64,000 nt of DNA from Bacteroides cellulosilyticus (GCF_020091405.1 NZ_CP081903.1:3038501-3102500), one strand, 5' to 3'; positions 23,891-34,571 are shown, counted from the first letter of the stretch. The notes: generated by a model from the letters alone, not told the origin. Program-made: numbers and translations.

Positions 23891-23898
23891 TATCTTTG
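23891..23898 (+). promoter_or_regulatory. -7 box of sensor kinase 2
   Basis: TATCTTTG fits TAnnTTTG and sits 29 bases before the ATG at 23928. No convincing -33 TTTG was seen at the usual distance. Confidence 0.62.
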
Positions 23899-23927
23899 CG
23901 CTATTTAGAATCTTAATAGACATTGAT

Positions 23928-26720
23928 ATGAGTGCTGTCTCTTCACATTCACAAGAATCGGAACGCTTTCGTCGACTCTCTGCTATCGGACAGATAGGGT
24001 GGTGGGAAGCTGACTTTACTACCCGGGATTATCTTTGTTCTGAGTATGTATGTAATTTACTGGGTATGAAAGGAGATACTCTGACCTTTCGTGAATTCGG
24101 ATTGTATATCCGTGAAGATTACCGTGAACGTATCAGTCGTGAGTTCGTCTCAATAGAAGAAGTTGAGGTGTACGAACAAACGTTTCCTATCCTTGCCATG
24201 CATGGTGTGGTTTGGGTTCGCTCCCGCCTGGGAGAGAAGTGGATGACGGAAGACGGGCACTTAAAAGCTTTTGGCATTCTCCAGGTGGTTGATGCCCCGG
24301 AGCATATGGGGGCTACAGATATTCTGAAACAGTTCAATGCTTTGTTGTTCCGGCAACACTCCGTATCGAACTCCCTGCGCAATTTTCTGAAAGATAAATG
24401 TCTGGACGAGGTCATTCCTAAAGTCCTGAAAGATGTACTGGAGCTTTTCCACGGCGGACGTGTGTATATTATTGAGTATGATGAGGGATATCATACCCAG
24501 AGTTGCACATACGAGGTTGTGGCAAAAGGGGTAGAGCCGGAGATAGACATGTTGCAGTCCACTGATACTCAGGGGATGGAGTGGTGGCACAATCACATAC
24601 TGGCGGATAAACCTATTTTGTTAAGCTCTTTATCAGAACTGCCGGAAGAAGCCGAACTGGAATATAAGATATTGTCCGTACAAGATATTAAATCATTGAT
24701 GGTGATTCCATTGCGGAATACCGAGCGCATCTGGGGATATATAGGTATTGACCTGGTGGAGAAGGAGCACAGGTGGAATAATGAGGATTATCAGTGGTTC
24801 TCTTCCCTTGCCAATATCATCAGTATCTGTATCAATCTGCGCCGTGCCAGAGATGAGGCGGAACGGGAACGTTCTTTCTTGCGCAATCTATATAAGTATA
24901 TGCCAATGGGGTATGTACGTCTCTCTGTTATTTTCGGTGAGGGAGGCAAACCGGTTGATTATCTCATCACCGATGCCAACCAGTTCAGTGCCGACTTATG
25001 CGGTGCACCGCTGGATAGTTACCGGGGGCATCTGGCTTCGGAGATCTATTCGGAGGAAAAGTTGGCTGAGAAAATGATAGTTCTTGCCGAAATACACAAC
25101 AGGAATACGTACAGGGAGCTGGATGAGTATTTTGAACTTACAGGTAAGACTTGCCACTGCGTCATTTATTCGCCCGACCCGGAAGAGCTGGTTTGTCTTT
25201 ATATGGATGTCACGGAAATGCGGCAGACGTATACGGCGCTGGACCGCAGTGAAAAACTGTTGCGTAATCTCTTCTCCAACATTCCGGTAGGTATTGAAAT
25301 CTACGATAAGGACGGATACTTGATTGACCTTAACAATAGAGACCTGGAAATATTCGGTGTCAAGAACAAGGCGAACACCATCGGTGTGAACTTCTACGAG
25401 AACCCCAATGTGCCGATGGATATACGCGAAAGAATGCAGGTTGAAGATGAACTCGACTTTTCTCAGGATTATGAGTTTACCAAGATAAGCGAATATTATG
25501 AATCGGGGAAAAAGGGGGGGATAGAACTCTATACCAAAGTAAACAAGATATATGACAGTAAAGGTGATTGCAGTGGTTTTGTACTCATCAACATCGACAA
25601 TACGGAAAGGATAACTTCCATCAACCGCATCCGTGACTTTGAAAACTTCTTCCTGTTGATTTCTGATTATGCCAAGGTTGGTTATGCCAAATTGAACCTG
25701 CTCACTCGTGAGGGGTATGCCATCAAACAATGGTATAAGAATATGGGTGAGGATGAAGATACGCCATTGGCAGATGTGGTAGGCATTTATGATAAGATGC
25801 ATCCGGAAGACAGGGTGCGTATATTGGACTTCTTCGATAAAGCCAAGAAAGGGGAAGCGACCAGTTTCAAGAGTGAAATGCGTGTGCTAAGAGCCGGAAC
25901 ACTGAATAAATGGAACTGGGTGCGTGTGAATGTAGTGCTCAACCGCTACGACCCAGCGAATGGACTGATTGAATTAATCGGTGTTAACTACGATATCACC
26001 GAGTTGAAGGAAACGGAACAAAAGCTGATTGAAGCCAAAGAGAAAGCTGAAGAGGCAGACCGCTTGAAGAGTGCTTTCCTGGCAAATATGAGTCATGAGA
26101 TACGTACGCCACTGAATGCCATTGTCGGCTTCTCAAGCTTATTGGTGGAGACGGAAGATCCGGAAGAAAAGCAGGAATACGCCAAAATGGTGGAAGAGAA
26201 TAATGAACTGTTGCTTCAACTGATTTCAGATATTCTGGACCTGTCTAAGATAGAGGCAGGAACTTTTGACTTTAAGTTCAGAGATTTCGACATTAATACT
26301 TTGTGCGGAGATCTTGCACGCTCCATGCAGTTGAGAGTGAAGCCGGGAGTGGAACTTGTTTTTGAGCCGACCTTACCGCAATGCGTCATCGTCAGCGATC
26401 CTAACCGCTTGCATCAGGTGGTTTCCAACTTTATAAATAATGCCATTAAGTTCACCACCACGGGCAGCATTCGGATTGGATACGATAAGCCGGACGACAA
26501 GCATTTGCGGGTATATGTGACAGATACTGGCATTGGTATTGCTCCCGAAGCTTGTCGTAAGGTATTCGACCGCTTCATTAAGCTGAACTCTTTTGTGCAG
26601 GGTACAGGACTGGGACTTTCCATCAGCAAGAGTATCATCGAGCAGTTGGGGGGCAAGATTGGAGTAAACAGTGAGTTAGGTAAAGGTTCGACATTCTGGT
26701 TTATTTTGCCGCTGGAATAA
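23928..26720 (+). CDS. Cytoplasmic multi-PAS/GAF sensor histidine kinase
   Basis: This soluble histidine kinase of 930 residues has no transmembrane segment. The order is an N-terminal PAS-like domain (about 10-125, [17 protein letters not shown]), a GAF domain (about 145-310, with [17 protein letters not shown]) and further PAS domains near 315-430, 440-560 and 570-695. The dimerisation box [19 protein letters not shown] has its His near 723. The ATPase domain shows [17 protein letters not shown] and [12 protein letters not shown]. There is no receiver domain and no adjacent response regulator. Multi-PAS/GAF sensors of this kind read redox state or small ligands; the ligand is not evident. 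It ends at a family A palindrome shared with the convergent nuo operon. Confidence 0.9.
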   Translation: MSAVSSHSQESERFRRLSAIGQIGWWEADFTTRDYLCSEYVCNLLGMKGDTLTFREFGLYIREDYRERISREFVSIEEVEVYEQTFPILAMHGVVWVRSRLGEKWMTEDGHLKAFGILQVVDAPEHMGATDILKQFNALLFRQHSVSNSLRNFLKDKCLDEVIPKVLKDVLELFHGGRVYIIEYDEGYHTQSCTYEVVAKGVEPEIDMLQSTDTQGMEWWHNHILADKPILLSSLSELPEEAELEYKILSVQDIKSLMVIPLRNTERIWGYIGIDLVEKEHRWNNEDYQWFSSLANIISICINLRRARDEAERERSFLRNLYKYMPMGYVRLSVIFGEGGKPVDYLITDANQFSADLCGAPLDSYRGHLASEIYSEEKLAEKMIVLAEIHNRNTYRELDEYFELTGKTCHCVIYSPDPEELVCLYMDVTEMRQTYTALDRSEKLLRNLFSNIPVGIEIYDKDGYLIDLNNRDLEIFGVKNKANTIGVNFYENPNVPMDIRERMQVEDELDFSQDYEFTKISEYYESGKKGGIELYTKVNKIYDSKGDCSGFVLINIDNTERITSINRIRDFENFFLLISDYAKVGYAKLNLLTREGYAIKQWYKNMGEDEDTPLADVVGIYDKMHPEDRVRILDFFDKAKKGEATSFKSEMRVLRAGTLNKWNWVRVNVVLNRYDPANGLIELIGVNYDITELKETEQKLIEAKEKAEEADRLKSAFLANMSHEIRTPLNAIVGFSSLLVETEDPEEKQEYAKMVEENNELLLQLISDILDLSKIEAGTFDFKFRDFDINTLCGDLARSMQLRVKPGVELVFEPTLPQCVIVSDPNRLHQVVSNFINNAIKFTTTGSIRIGYDKPDDKHLRVYVTDTGIGIAPEACRKVFDRFIKLNSFVQGTGLGLSISKSIIEQLGGKIGVNSELGKGSTFWFILPLE

Positions 26721-26723
26721 TTC

Positions 26724-26840
26724 AGTTACAAGCTACAAGAGTTACAAGCTACGAGCTACAAGCTACGAGTGCCTTGCGGTGTGATAGCGCAGCCACTCGT
26801 AGCTTATAGCTTGTAGCTCGTAGCTTGTAACTCTTGTAGC
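26724..26840. repeat. Palindromic repeat family A, copy 2
   Basis: Arms of CTACAAG/CTACGAG-type units face each other around a centre that, read on the minus strand, is GGCTGCGCTATCACACCGC, close to copies 1 and 3. It fills the entire gap between sensor kinase 2 (+) and nuoN (-), whose stop codons lie just outside it. Confidence 0.92.
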
Positions 26841-26841
26841 A

Positions 26842-28284
26842 CTAATTCAGTCCGAACGAGAACTTGTCGATGGATTGATAAACCACGCTCGCAAGGCTCA
26901 ATACAATAATACTGAGCGTACAGATGACAAGGCTGGCACGCGTGTAGTTATCGCTACGGAAAGTGGCGATAGGCTCATCACTCTTGTTGATATACATGGA
27001 CTTCACAATCTTCAGATAGTAATAGAGTGAAATAATCGTATTCACCAATGCGATGAACACCAGCAGATGGAAACCGCTCTGGAAAGCTGCCGCGAAGATA
27101 AAGAACTTCGAGAAGAAGCCTGCGAACGGAGGAATACCTGCCAATGAAAACAAAGCAAGCGTCATGAGGAATGCCAGTTTCGGATTGGTACTGTATAATC
27201 CGTTATATTCTTCGAGCGTGAAACGCTGGGCGCGAAGGGCGATAATCGTAATCACTGCAAATACAGAGAGGTTGGCGAACATGTAAATAAGTACATAATA
27301 CACCAATGATGCCATACCCTGCCCGGTTCCGGCAATCACACCCAACATGATGTAGCCTGCCTGCGAGATACTGGAAAATGCCATCAATCGTTTCAGGTTT
27401 TCCTGGCGCAGGGCGAAAAGGTTGGCAAGGGTAATAGAAGCTATGATAACCCAATAAAGAACTTCCTGCCATTGATCCACCATCGGAGCGAATGTCTTGA
27501 TAAGGATAGTCATCAATACGAAAGCTGCCGATCCTTTAGAAATAACACTCAAATAAGCAGTTACTACGCTCGGGGCACCTTCGTACACGTCTGCCGTCCA
27601 GAGGTGGAAAGGAACAAGAGAAAGCTTGAACCCCATGCCGGAGAAGAAAAAGACAAATGCCATTATTTGCAGGGCGTTGCCGTCCAGGTGGGCCGGGATA
27701 TCATCGAAATAGAGAGTGCCTACTGTTCCGTAAATAAGCGAGATGCCATAAAGCAACAGTCCGCTGGAGAAAAGTGCGGTGAGGATGTATTTGGCACCGG
27801 CTTCGGCGGAGTGATGGCGGTACTTGTCGAAAGCAACCAATGCAGCCATCGGGATACTTGCTGTTTCCAGTCCGATGAAGAACATCAGGAAGTGTCCTGC
27901 GGAAATCATGAAGTACATACCCAGCAACGTGCAGAGTGTCAGCATATAGAATTCACCTTGTTTGATGATGGTGTCCGGCAGCTTCAGCCACTCGTGTGCC
28001 ATCAGGAAAACAATCAGCGTACCTACGCTGAGGATGGACTTCACGATGCTTTGTATCGGGGCGTTATGGTACATGCCACCGAAAGCATCGGCAGCCGGAC
28101 CGGGGATGATGGTAATCAACGTGTGTATCGTGAGTAGCACGACGGGCAACATGGTATTGAGTCGTGGGTTACCGTCCTTCTTATGAGCGTCAGGGCTCAT
28201 GAATAGGTCGGCCACGAAGAGGATCACGATGACAGCTATCAGCGAAAGCTCTTCTTTGAGAATAAGGAATTGGGAATAATCCAT
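26842..28284 (-). CDS. nuoN: NADH-quinone oxidoreductase subunit N
   Basis: NuoN is one of three antiporter-like proton-pumping subunits of the complex I membrane arm. The 480-residue protein has about 14 transmembrane helices and the antiporter core motifs: a lysine-bearing [17 protein letters not shown] stretch and [13 protein letters not shown]. It is the last gene of the nuo operon, 45 bases after nuoM, and ends at a family A palindrome. Confidence 0.96.
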   Translation of the reverse strand: MDYSQFLILKEELSLIAVIVILFVADLFMSPDAHKKDGNPRLNTMLPVVLLTIHTLITIIPGPAADAFGGMYHNAPIQSIVKSILSVGTLIVFLMAHEWLKLPDTIIKQGEFYMLTLCTLLGMYFMISAGHFLMFFIGLETASIPMAALVAFDKYRHHSAEAGAKYILTALFSSGLLLYGISLIYGTVGTLYFDDIPAHLDGNALQIMAFVFFFSGMGFKLSLVPFHLWTADVYEGAPSVVTAYLSVISKGSAAFVLMTILIKTFAPMVDQWQEVLYWVIIASITLANLFALRQENLKRLMAFSSISQAGYIMLGVIAGTGQGMASLVYYVLIYMFANLSVFAVITIIALRAQRFTLEEYNGLYSTNPKLAFLMTLALFSLAGIPPFAGFFSKFFIFAAAFQSGFHLLVFIALVNTIISLYYYLKIVKSMYINKSDEPIATFRSDNYTRASLVICTLSIIVLSLASVVYQSIDKFSFGLN

Positions 28285-28329
28285 ATCTATTGAATGATAA
28301 GTTATTAGTTATAAGTTATTAGCATACCA

Positions 28330-29811
28330 TTATTGAAATATACTCACCAGAGGCAATACGCTGTCTCCAATCATATTGCTGATCCACAACGGAGCAAGAC
28401 CGAGACCTGCAACGCAGACGATGAGAATAATCACGGCAGTGCGTTCATCCCAGGTAGCATCAGTCAGTGCCAGATGGTGCTTGTTGGTGCAAGTGCCATA
28501 TAGTATCTTACCGACGAGCCGAAGGATATAGACTGCGGTAATCACAATCGAGGTACAGGCGATAATCGTCCATGTGCGGTGGAAAACATCTGCATGCTGA
28601 AAAGCACCGTTGAAGATAGTCATTTCGGCAACGAAACCGCTGAGGCCCGGAAGTCCGAGGTTGGCAAGTCCGGCAATGACATAGCACACGGCGAGGAAAG
28701 GCATGATTTTCATCAATCCCGAAAGCTCGCGTACGTCACGTGTGTGGGTACGGCCGTATATCATACCGATAAGGGCGAAGAACAAGGCAGTCATCAATCC
28801 GTGGCTGAGCATTTGTAGGACAGCACCGGTACAAGCCGTTTGGTTCATCATCAGGATGGCGAAGAGCACGAGGCCGCAGTGAGATACGGAAGAGTAGGCA
28901 TTAATATACTTCAAGTCTGTCTGTACACAAGCCGAGAAGGCACCGTAGACAACGGAGATACCCGTCAGTATCAGGAATATCCAGCCGAGTTCCTGAGCTG
29001 CTTCAGGCATCAGATACATGGCAATACGGAAACAACCGTAACCACCAAGTTTCATCAGTACACCTGCATGGAGCATACTTACGGCAGTAGGCGCCGAGGC
29101 GTGACCGTCGGGGCTCCATGTGTGGAACGGGAACAATGCACCGAGTACACCGAAACCGAGGAAGGTAAGCGGGAACCAAATACGTTGCTGTTCGATAGGA
29201 ATATTATGCAATTGGGCAATTTCCAGCAGATTCATACTGGTAGCACCGGAACCGAAATAGATACCCAGAATACCAATAAGCAGGAATGCGGAACCACCCA
29301 TCAACATCAGTGTCAGTTTCATGGCAGAGTATTCCTTACGTCCCGATCCCCATACACCGATAAGCAGGTACATCGGAATCAGCGCTACTTCATAGAACAT
29401 GAACATGGTGAACAGGTCCGTGGAAATGAAGAAGCCGAATACTCCGAGGGAGAGCAGGGTGAACCAAAGGAAATATTCTTTCGTCAACGGTTGCAGGCGC
29501 CAGGAGGCGAAAGTACCGGTGAAGACTATGATGGCAGAGAGCAGCAGCATGGCTACTGAAATGCCGTCTACTCCCACGGAGTAGTGTATGTTGAGTGCCG
29601 GATACCAGGGTACATCCGCACGGAAGAGCATTTCGGCTGTGTCTCCGGCAGCACGCGCTTGCAGATAAGCAATGGTCAGGCCTACGGCGGCCAACACTAA
29701 TGCCGATGCACCTGTCACCATCACCGTGCGTATCTGCTTGATGTTGCGACTCAGCCAGAGACCAAGTAGCATCAGCAGGGGGATGAGAACAAAAATACTT
29801 AATATGTTCAT
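28330..29811 (-). CDS. nuoM: NADH-quinone oxidoreductase subunit M
   Basis: NuoM is an antiporter-like proton-pumping subunit of the complex I membrane arm. The 493-residue protein carries the conserved helix-5 glutamate region (TMFMFYEVALIPMYLLIG) and the FPFHTWSPDGHASAPTAVSM signature containing the channel lysine/histidine positions, plus YSSVSHCGLV. It lies 61 bases after nuoL, the spacer being made of stuttered TATTTAC units. Confidence 0.97.
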   Translation of the reverse strand: MNILSIFVLIPLLMLLGLWLSRNIKQIRTVMVTGASALVLAAVGLTIAYLQARAAGDTAEMLFRADVPWYPALNIHYSVGVDGISVAMLLLSAIIVFTGTFASWRLQPLTKEYFLWFTLLSLGVFGFFISTDLFTMFMFYEVALIPMYLLIGVWGSGRKEYSAMKLTLMLMGGSAFLLIGILGIYFGSGATSMNLLEIAQLHNIPIEQQRIWFPLTFLGFGVLGALFPFHTWSPDGHASAPTAVSMLHAGVLMKLGGYGCFRIAMYLMPEAAQELGWIFLILTGISVVYGAFSACVQTDLKYINAYSSVSHCGLVLFAILMMNQTACTGAVLQMLSHGLMTALFFALIGMIYGRTHTRDVRELSGLMKIMPFLAVCYVIAGLANLGLPGLSGFVAEMTIFNGAFQHADVFHRTWTIIACTSIVITAVYILRLVGKILYGTCTNKHHLALTDATWDERTAVIILIVCVAGLGLAPLWISNMIGDSVLPLVSIFQ

Positions 29812-29872
29812 CTTTATAATTACTAATTACTATTTACTATTTACTATTTACGAATTACATTTCTATACTATA
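29812..29872. repeat. Stuttered TTACTATTTAC spacer inside nuo operon
   Basis: The nuoL-nuoM gap is composed of repeated TACTATT/TTACTAATT heptamers. It encodes nothing and resembles the short stuttered spacers at 11026-11091 and 34496-34560. Confidence 0.7.
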
Positions 29873-31762
29873 CTATAACAGCAGCAACAGTATCAACGCC
29901 AGCGTACCCAACAGGAATACGTAAGTGTACTGTTGAATTTGTCCACTTTGCAGACCGCGTATCTCATCACTGGTGGCATTGGCACTCCAGGCAAGGAAGT
30001 TGAAGAAACCGTCTACTACGTGGCGGTCGAACCAGGCGATGGGGCGGGAGATGCAACCAAAGATTATTTTGTGAGTTACGAACTGGTACACTTCATCGAT
30101 ATAGAAGCGATGATAGGCAGCTGTCCATAATCCGCGGAAACGACGGGCAAGAGCATTGGCAACGGGTTGCTTTGCCCGTGCGTACATGGCTGTGGCAATT
30201 GCGATGGAGATGACAGCTATAGCAATACTGGTACCTGCCACCGCCCAGTCGAGATGAATCTCGTAAGCCGTACCGTTGGAAGAGATGAATTTACCGAAGG
30301 GGATGAAACCGGCTCCGATAGTAACAACAGCAAGGAACATCAGCGGGAAAGTCATAGTTAACGGACTTTCGTGGGGAGTATGTTCAGCATGAAGCTCTTT
30401 ATTCTCTTTGCCCCAGAAGATACCATAGTAAAGACGGAACATATAGAACGCCGTCATTGCAGCAATCACTGTCATAATCCAGCCCATTACAGGACTGAAC
30501 TGGAAGCATGCTGTCAGTATCTCATCTTTAGAGAAGAAACCGGAGAACGGAGGAATGCCTGCAATGGCAAGACAAGCAATCAGGAACGTAATATGCGTCA
30601 CAGGCATGTACTTGCGCAGCCCACCCATAGCGGACATTTCATTGCTGTGTACCGCATGGATAATGCTACCTGCGCCGAGGAAGAGCAATGCCTTGAACAT
30701 AGCGTGCGTGAACAGGTGGAACATGCCGGCCATATAGCCCAGACCGCCATGATGCGGATCAGCAGAAGTACAAACTCCCAGTGCCACCATCATAAAGCCG
30801 ATCTGTGAAATAGTAGAGAATGCCAGCACACGCTTGATGTCACTTTGCACACAAGCTACCGAAGCGGCATAGAATGCAGTGAACGCTCCGACGTAAGCTA
30901 CCAGGTGCAGCACATCGGGTGCATAACCGATGAACAACGGGAACATCCGCGCCACCAGGTAAACTCCGGCTACCACCATGGTCGCTGCATGGATCAATGC
31001 GCTGACGGGTGTCGGGCCTTCCATTGCATCCGGCAGCCAGATGTGCAACGGGAACATGGCGCTCTTTCCGGCACCACCGATGAACATCAGTCCCAAGGCC
31101 AGAGGAATCATTGCCGCACCACCTTTCAGCAATGCCATTTCACTGGGCTGGAAGGTGTAAGTTCCGGCATAATAACCGTAAATAAGGATACCGATCAGGA
31201 AACCCAGGTCGGCAAAGCGGGTGACGATGAACGCCTTCTTGCTTGCAGCCACAGCCGATGGCTTCGTATAGTAGAAACCGATGAGCAGATAAGACGAAAC
31301 ACCCACCAATTCCCAGAACAGATACATCTGGAAGATATTGGTAGCCACCACCAGTCCCAACATGGACATGGTAAAGAGGCTGAGAAATGCATAATAACGT
31401 TGGAATCCGTGCTCACCTTTCATGTAGCCAAAAGAGTACACATGTACCATCAGCGACACGGTGGAGATGACGATAAGCATCATCACGGAAATAGGGTCGA
31501 GCAGGATACCCAGGTCAATGCTCAGCGTCTCGGTGAAAGGCAACCACGTCACATTATAAGGCATTAGTGTGGCGAAAGTGCCGTCCGCCAGGCGCGGAGC
31601 GGAGAAATACTGCCAGGCAGTGGCGTAGCTCAGCAGGGCCACCACAGCCAGTACTGTGGTACCGATGATGCCTGCTGTTCGGTGCGTCATCCATTTGCCG
31701 CCGATTCCCAACGTGAGGAAGGAGAGCAAGGGGAGGAGCAGGATTAGAATTGTATATTCCAT
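29873..31762 (-). CDS. nuoL: NADH-quinone oxidoreductase subunit L
   Basis: NuoL is the distal antiporter-like subunit of the complex I membrane arm. It has 629 residues, the extra length over NuoM/N being the C-terminal lateral helix and anchor typical of this subunit. Recognisable motifs are FLFWELVGVSSYLLIGFYY, the channel stretch KSAMFPLHIWLPDAMEGPTP and FSTISQIGFMMVALG. It is separated from nuoK by a 23-bp tandem repeat array. Confidence 0.97.
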   Translation of the reverse strand: MEYTILILLLPLLSFLTLGIGGKWMTHRTAGIIGTTVLAVVALLSYATAWQYFSAPRLADGTFATLMPYNVTWLPFTETLSIDLGILLDPISVMMLIVISTVSLMVHVYSFGYMKGEHGFQRYYAFLSLFTMSMLGLVVATNIFQMYLFWELVGVSSYLLIGFYYTKPSAVAASKKAFIVTRFADLGFLIGILIYGYYAGTYTFQPSEMALLKGGAAMIPLALGLMFIGGAGKSAMFPLHIWLPDAMEGPTPVSALIHAATMVVAGVYLVARMFPLFIGYAPDVLHLVAYVGAFTAFYAASVACVQSDIKRVLAFSTISQIGFMMVALGVCTSADPHHGGLGYMAGMFHLFTHAMFKALLFLGAGSIIHAVHSNEMSAMGGLRKYMPVTHITFLIACLAIAGIPPFSGFFSKDEILTACFQFSPVMGWIMTVIAAMTAFYMFRLYYGIFWGKENKELHAEHTPHESPLTMTFPLMFLAVVTIGAGFIPFGKFISSNGTAYEIHLDWAVAGTSIAIAVISIAIATAMYARAKQPVANALARRFRGLWTAAYHRFYIDEVYQFVTHKIIFGCISRPIAWFDRHVVDGFFNFLAWSANATSDEIRGLQSGQIQQYTYVFLLGTLALILLLLL

Positions 31763-31797
31763 ATATACTTTATTTTATCAGTTATTATTCTTGTTGT

Positions 31798-31912
31798 CTG
31801 ACGGCCATCGCGTCAGGAGGCTGACGGTTATCGCTACAGGAGGCTGACGGTCATCGCTACAGGAGGCTGTAGTCCGTCGCTACAGGAAGCTGTAGTCCGT
31901 CGCTCACAAACT
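31798..31912. repeat. 23-bp tandem repeat array in the nuoK-nuoL gap
   Basis: Five head-to-tail 23-base units begin CTGACGGYYATCGC... (units 1-3) or CTGTAGTCCGTCGC... (units 4-5), each carrying CGCTACAGGAGG-like sequence. The array fills most of a 148-base gap between two co-transcribed nuo genes and does not code. The last unit touches the nuoK stop. Confidence 0.88.
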
Positions 31913-32219
31913 ACCACTTCAACTCGTCCAGCTTGCCTACCTGGATGCTTCGTATATTGCGGTAGATGTTGATCATAATCGCGATTGCTACTGCCGTTTC
32001 AGCGGCCGAGATGGCAATGGAGAACAGGGCAAAGAAGTACCCTTCCATTCCGTCGGGGAAAAGGAAACGGTTGAACACTGCGAAGTTGATATCCGTAGCA
32101 TTCAGTATCAACTCGATGCTGATAAGTATCGCCAGTGTGTTGCGGCGGGTGAAGAACCCGTAGATACCGGCGAAAAACATGATAGCCGAAACTATCAGAT
32201 AATATTCCATGTGAATCAT
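31911..32219 (-). CDS. nuoK: NADH-quinone oxidoreductase subunit K
   Basis: NuoK is a three-helix subunit (102 residues, usual about 100) lining the quinone-to-antiporter proton path of complex I. The membrane glutamates are present in ILISIELILNATDINF and AISAAETAVAIAI. The longer frame begins with a TTG; the ATG at 32219 (MIHMEYY) fits the family start, with a second ATG at 32210 also possible. It starts 12 bases after nuoJ ends. Confidence 0.96.
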   Translation of the reverse strand: MIHMEYYLIVSAIMFFAGIYGFFTRRNTLAILISIELILNATDINFAVFNRFLFPDGMEGYFFALFSIAISAAETAVAIAIMINIYRNIRSIQVGKLDELKW

Positions 32220-32231
32220 AATCAATTGTTT

Positions 32232-32747
32232 TTAGCGTTTACGTGCAATCACCAACCCACCTACGATACACGCCAGCAACAGAATGCTGACTGCCTCGAA
32301 GGGAAGCAGATAACCGAATTTGTCACTACTCAGCATAGAGTGTCCGATGGTCTTGATGTTGATTTCCAGCGGTACAAGATCGGTAGTAACGAGGAATTTA
32401 TGTTTCAACGTAATGAATACTACGATGATGGCGCCGCCTACGGTTGCGCCCAGACCGGCCAACAGTTTGCTACGTTTCAACTTGTCGGTAGTACGGTCTC
32501 CTTCGCCACTGGTCAGCAGGATGGAGAAGACGTAGAGCACAACAATACCGCCGGCATAAACCATGATTTGTACCGAGCCCAGAAATGTGTAGCCCAGCAG
32601 GAAGTAGATGCCTGCCGTGCCGAAAAGCGTGAACAGCAGATACGTTGCCGAGCGTACCATGTGGCGTGTAGTCACAGTGAGAATGGAACACACGCTGATG
32701 AACACTGCCAGAAAGTAGAATACTACGGTTTCAAGGGTTATTTCCAT
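32232..32747 (-). CDS. nuoJ: NADH-quinone oxidoreductase subunit J
   Basis: NuoJ is a five-helix membrane subunit of complex I that contains the pi-bulge helix of the proton path. The 171-residue protein shows the conserved SATYLLFTLFGTAGIYFLLG and VMVYAGGIVVLYVF-like segment (QIMVYAGGIVVLYVFSILLT). It is preceded by a 101-base gap that holds a GC-rich hairpin. Confidence 0.96.
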   Translation of the reverse strand: MEITLETVVFYFLAVFISVCSILTVTTRHMVRSATYLLFTLFGTAGIYFLLGYTFLGSVQIMVYAGGIVVLYVFSILLTSGEGDRTTDKLKRSKLLAGLGATVGGAIIVVFITLKHKFLVTTDLVPLEINIKTIGHSMLSSDKFGYLLPFEAVSILLLACIVGGLVIARKR

Positions 32748-32781
32748 ATTCTTTTTACTTTATTATTCTTGATTCTATCTT

Positions 32782-32846
32782 AATTCTCCTCCTCCCGGGA
32801 GGTTGCTCTCCCCCGATAACGGGGGAGTCGGAGGGGGTGGGAATTG
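32782..32846. repeat. GC-rich hairpin between nuoI and nuoJ
   Basis: A perfect inner stem (CTCCCCCG / CGGGGGAG, 32808-32827, loop ATAA) sits inside a longer imperfect stem closed by AATTC/GAATT. On the nuo transcript it follows the nuoI stop by a few bases. It could slow polymerase, protect the upstream mRNA end or be a dispersed repeat; it has no T run for simple termination. Confidence 0.8.
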
Positions 32847-32848
32847 AG

Positions 32849-33337
32849 TTACTCCGGTTTCTTTTTCTCTTCTACATGACTGCCCGGATGGTTCAACGTC
32901 TTCACCAGCTTTGTACGGTCGAACACCGCATGCTCAAAGTCTGTGGCAAACGTAATCGCATCGTGCGGACAAGCAGTGACACAAAGTTGGCAGAACATGC
33001 ACGAACCGAGATCGTATTCATACTTTGCCAATATCTTCTTTTTCTTGCCGTCCCCAGTCTCTATCATTTCACTTGTCACCTTGATGGTATCGTTGGGACA
33101 TGCTATCTGGCACAGTCCGCACGCTATACAATGGTGTTCATTCCGGTCATTGTGCGGCATGGTCAGCGTACCGCGGAAACGGTCGAACATCTCCAGCGTC
33201 GCACGGTTCTCCGGGTATTGCTCCGTCACCTTCCGGCGGCAGAAGACGGTCATGGTAGTTTTCATACCCGTCAGCAAGGAGCCGATGCCATGCACAAGTC
33301 CGCCCAAATAGCTGTATGTTTCGTTCTTATCTTTCAT
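32849..33337 (-). CDS. nuoI: NADH-quinone oxidoreductase subunit I
   Basis: NuoI is the peripheral-arm iron-sulfur subunit holding clusters N6a and N6b, which pass electrons to NuoB. The 162-residue protein has both 4Fe-4S motifs intact: CIACGLCQIACP and CMFCQLCVTACP. With NuoE, F and G missing from the operon, NuoI is the likely electron entry face of this complex, perhaps docking ferredoxin or flavodoxin (inference). Confidence 0.97.
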   Translation of the reverse strand: MKDKNETYSYLGGLVHGIGSLLTGMKTTMTVFCRRKVTEQYPENRATLEMFDRFRGTLTMPHNDRNEHHCIACGLCQIACPNDTIKVTSEMIETGDGKKKKILAKYEYDLGSCMFCQLCVTACPHDAITFATDFEHAVFDRTKLVKTLNHPGSHVEEKKKPE

Positions 33338-33394
33338 TATCTCTTTATATTTAATATTTATCCGAAGGGAAACCCTGCTCCGGCGCTACGCCGG

Positions 33395-34471
33395 CTAAAA
33401 GTGCAGTTTAAATACAACAATCAGTACCATCAGGATGAGGTTTACCATCGAGATGGGTACCAGATACTTCCATTCCAATGCCAGGATCTGGTCGATACGC
33501 AAGCGGGGGAATGTCCATTTGATCCACATCAGCAGGAATACTACGAAGAATGCCTTGCCGAAGAACCAGATGAAGCCGGGAATATAATCCATCACAGCGT
33601 TGAAGCCATCCAGCCCTACAATATGAAACGGCATCCAGCCGCCCAGGAAGATGGTGGCAGCCACGCTGGCTACAATAAACAGGTTCAGATATTCGGCCAG
33701 GTAGAAGAAACCGAAGTGCATACCGCTATATTCGGTGTGGTATCCTGCCGTCAGTTCGCTTTCTGCTTCCGGCAAGTCGAACGGACCACGGTTACACTCT
33801 GCATTTCCGGCTATCAGATAGATAACGAAAGCGATCACTGCCGGAATGTGTCCTTTGAAGATGAACCATCCGTCAGCCTGTCCTTCTACAATTTCAGAGA
33901 ACTGCATCGTACCCATCAGCACTACCATAGTCAATATACTCAGTCCTACAGACAACTCGTACGAGATAATCTGTGCTCCGCTTCGCATGGCTCCGATCAA
34001 TGAAAACTTATTGTTGGATCCCCAGCCGGCCAGCAGAATACCCAGTACACCTATACTGGATGCTGCCAGCAGGAAGAATACACCTACATTGAAATTCAGC
34101 ACTTCCATACCTTTATTAATAGGGAGGCAGGCAAATGTCAGGAATGAAGCTATGATCACCATGAACGGTGCCAGGTTGTAGAGGAAACGGTCGGCAGCTT
34201 TCGGAGTGAAGATTTCTTTGGTCAGCATCTTCAACACGTCGCAGATGACCTGAATGCTACCCCATTTACCTACACGGTTCGGACCGAGACGGCACTGGAA
34301 GAAAGCACATATCTTGCGCTCCATGTAAATCAGAATGATGGCGAGTACGGCATACATCAAAATGATGCACACGCCTATCACTACACATTCGAGGAATATC
34401 GCCAGACCTTCCGGCATCAGGGAAGTCAGCGTCTGGTGTATCCAGTTGGTTACTATACTAAAGTCAAACAC
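33395..34471 (-). CDS. nuoH: NADH-quinone oxidoreductase subunit H
   Basis: NuoH anchors the peripheral arm and forms part of the quinone chamber. The 358-residue protein has eight or more transmembrane helices and the conserved [20 protein letters not shown] and [20 protein letters not shown] stretches. The latter contains the acidic residues of the quinone-linked channel. It starts 100 bases after nuoCD, across a stuttered AT-rich spacer. Confidence 0.97.
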   Translation of the reverse strand: MFDFSIVTNWIHQTLTSLMPEGLAIFLECVVIGVCIILMYAVLAIILIYMERKICAFFQCRLGPNRVGKWGSIQVICDVLKMLTKEIFTPKAADRFLYNLAPFMVIIASFLTFACLPINKGMEVLNFNVGVFFLLAASSIGVLGILLAGWGSNNKFSLIGAMRSGAQIISYELSVGLSILTMVVLMGTMQFSEIVEGQADGWFIFKGHIPAVIAFVIYLIAGNAECNRGPFDLPEAESELTAGYHTEYSGMHFGFFYLAEYLNLFIVASVAATIFLGGWMPFHIVGLDGFNAVMDYIPGFIWFFGKAFFVVFLLMWIKWTFPRLRIDQILALEWKYLVPISMVNLILMVLIVVFKLHF

Positions 34472-34495
34472 GTTATTCTAGTTATTAGGTTTTAA

Positions 34496-34560
34496 GTATT
34501 AAATATTAATTGGCTGCGTCTTCATTCTGCATAGAATTAATACTTAATACTTAATAGTTA
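34496..34560. repeat. Stuttered TTAATACT spacer with inverted arms
   Basis: AAGTATTAAATATTAATT on one side pairs with AATTAATACTTAATACTT on the other; several TTAATACT octamers are repeated head to tail. It lies in the nuoCD-nuoH gap and codes for nothing. Confidence 0.75.
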
Positions 34561-34571
34561 ATACTTAATAC

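Noticed and set aside
31798-31912. Possible CRISPR array
   Set aside because: The units are contiguous 23-mers with no unique spacers and no cas genes nearby, so it is a plain tandem repeat.
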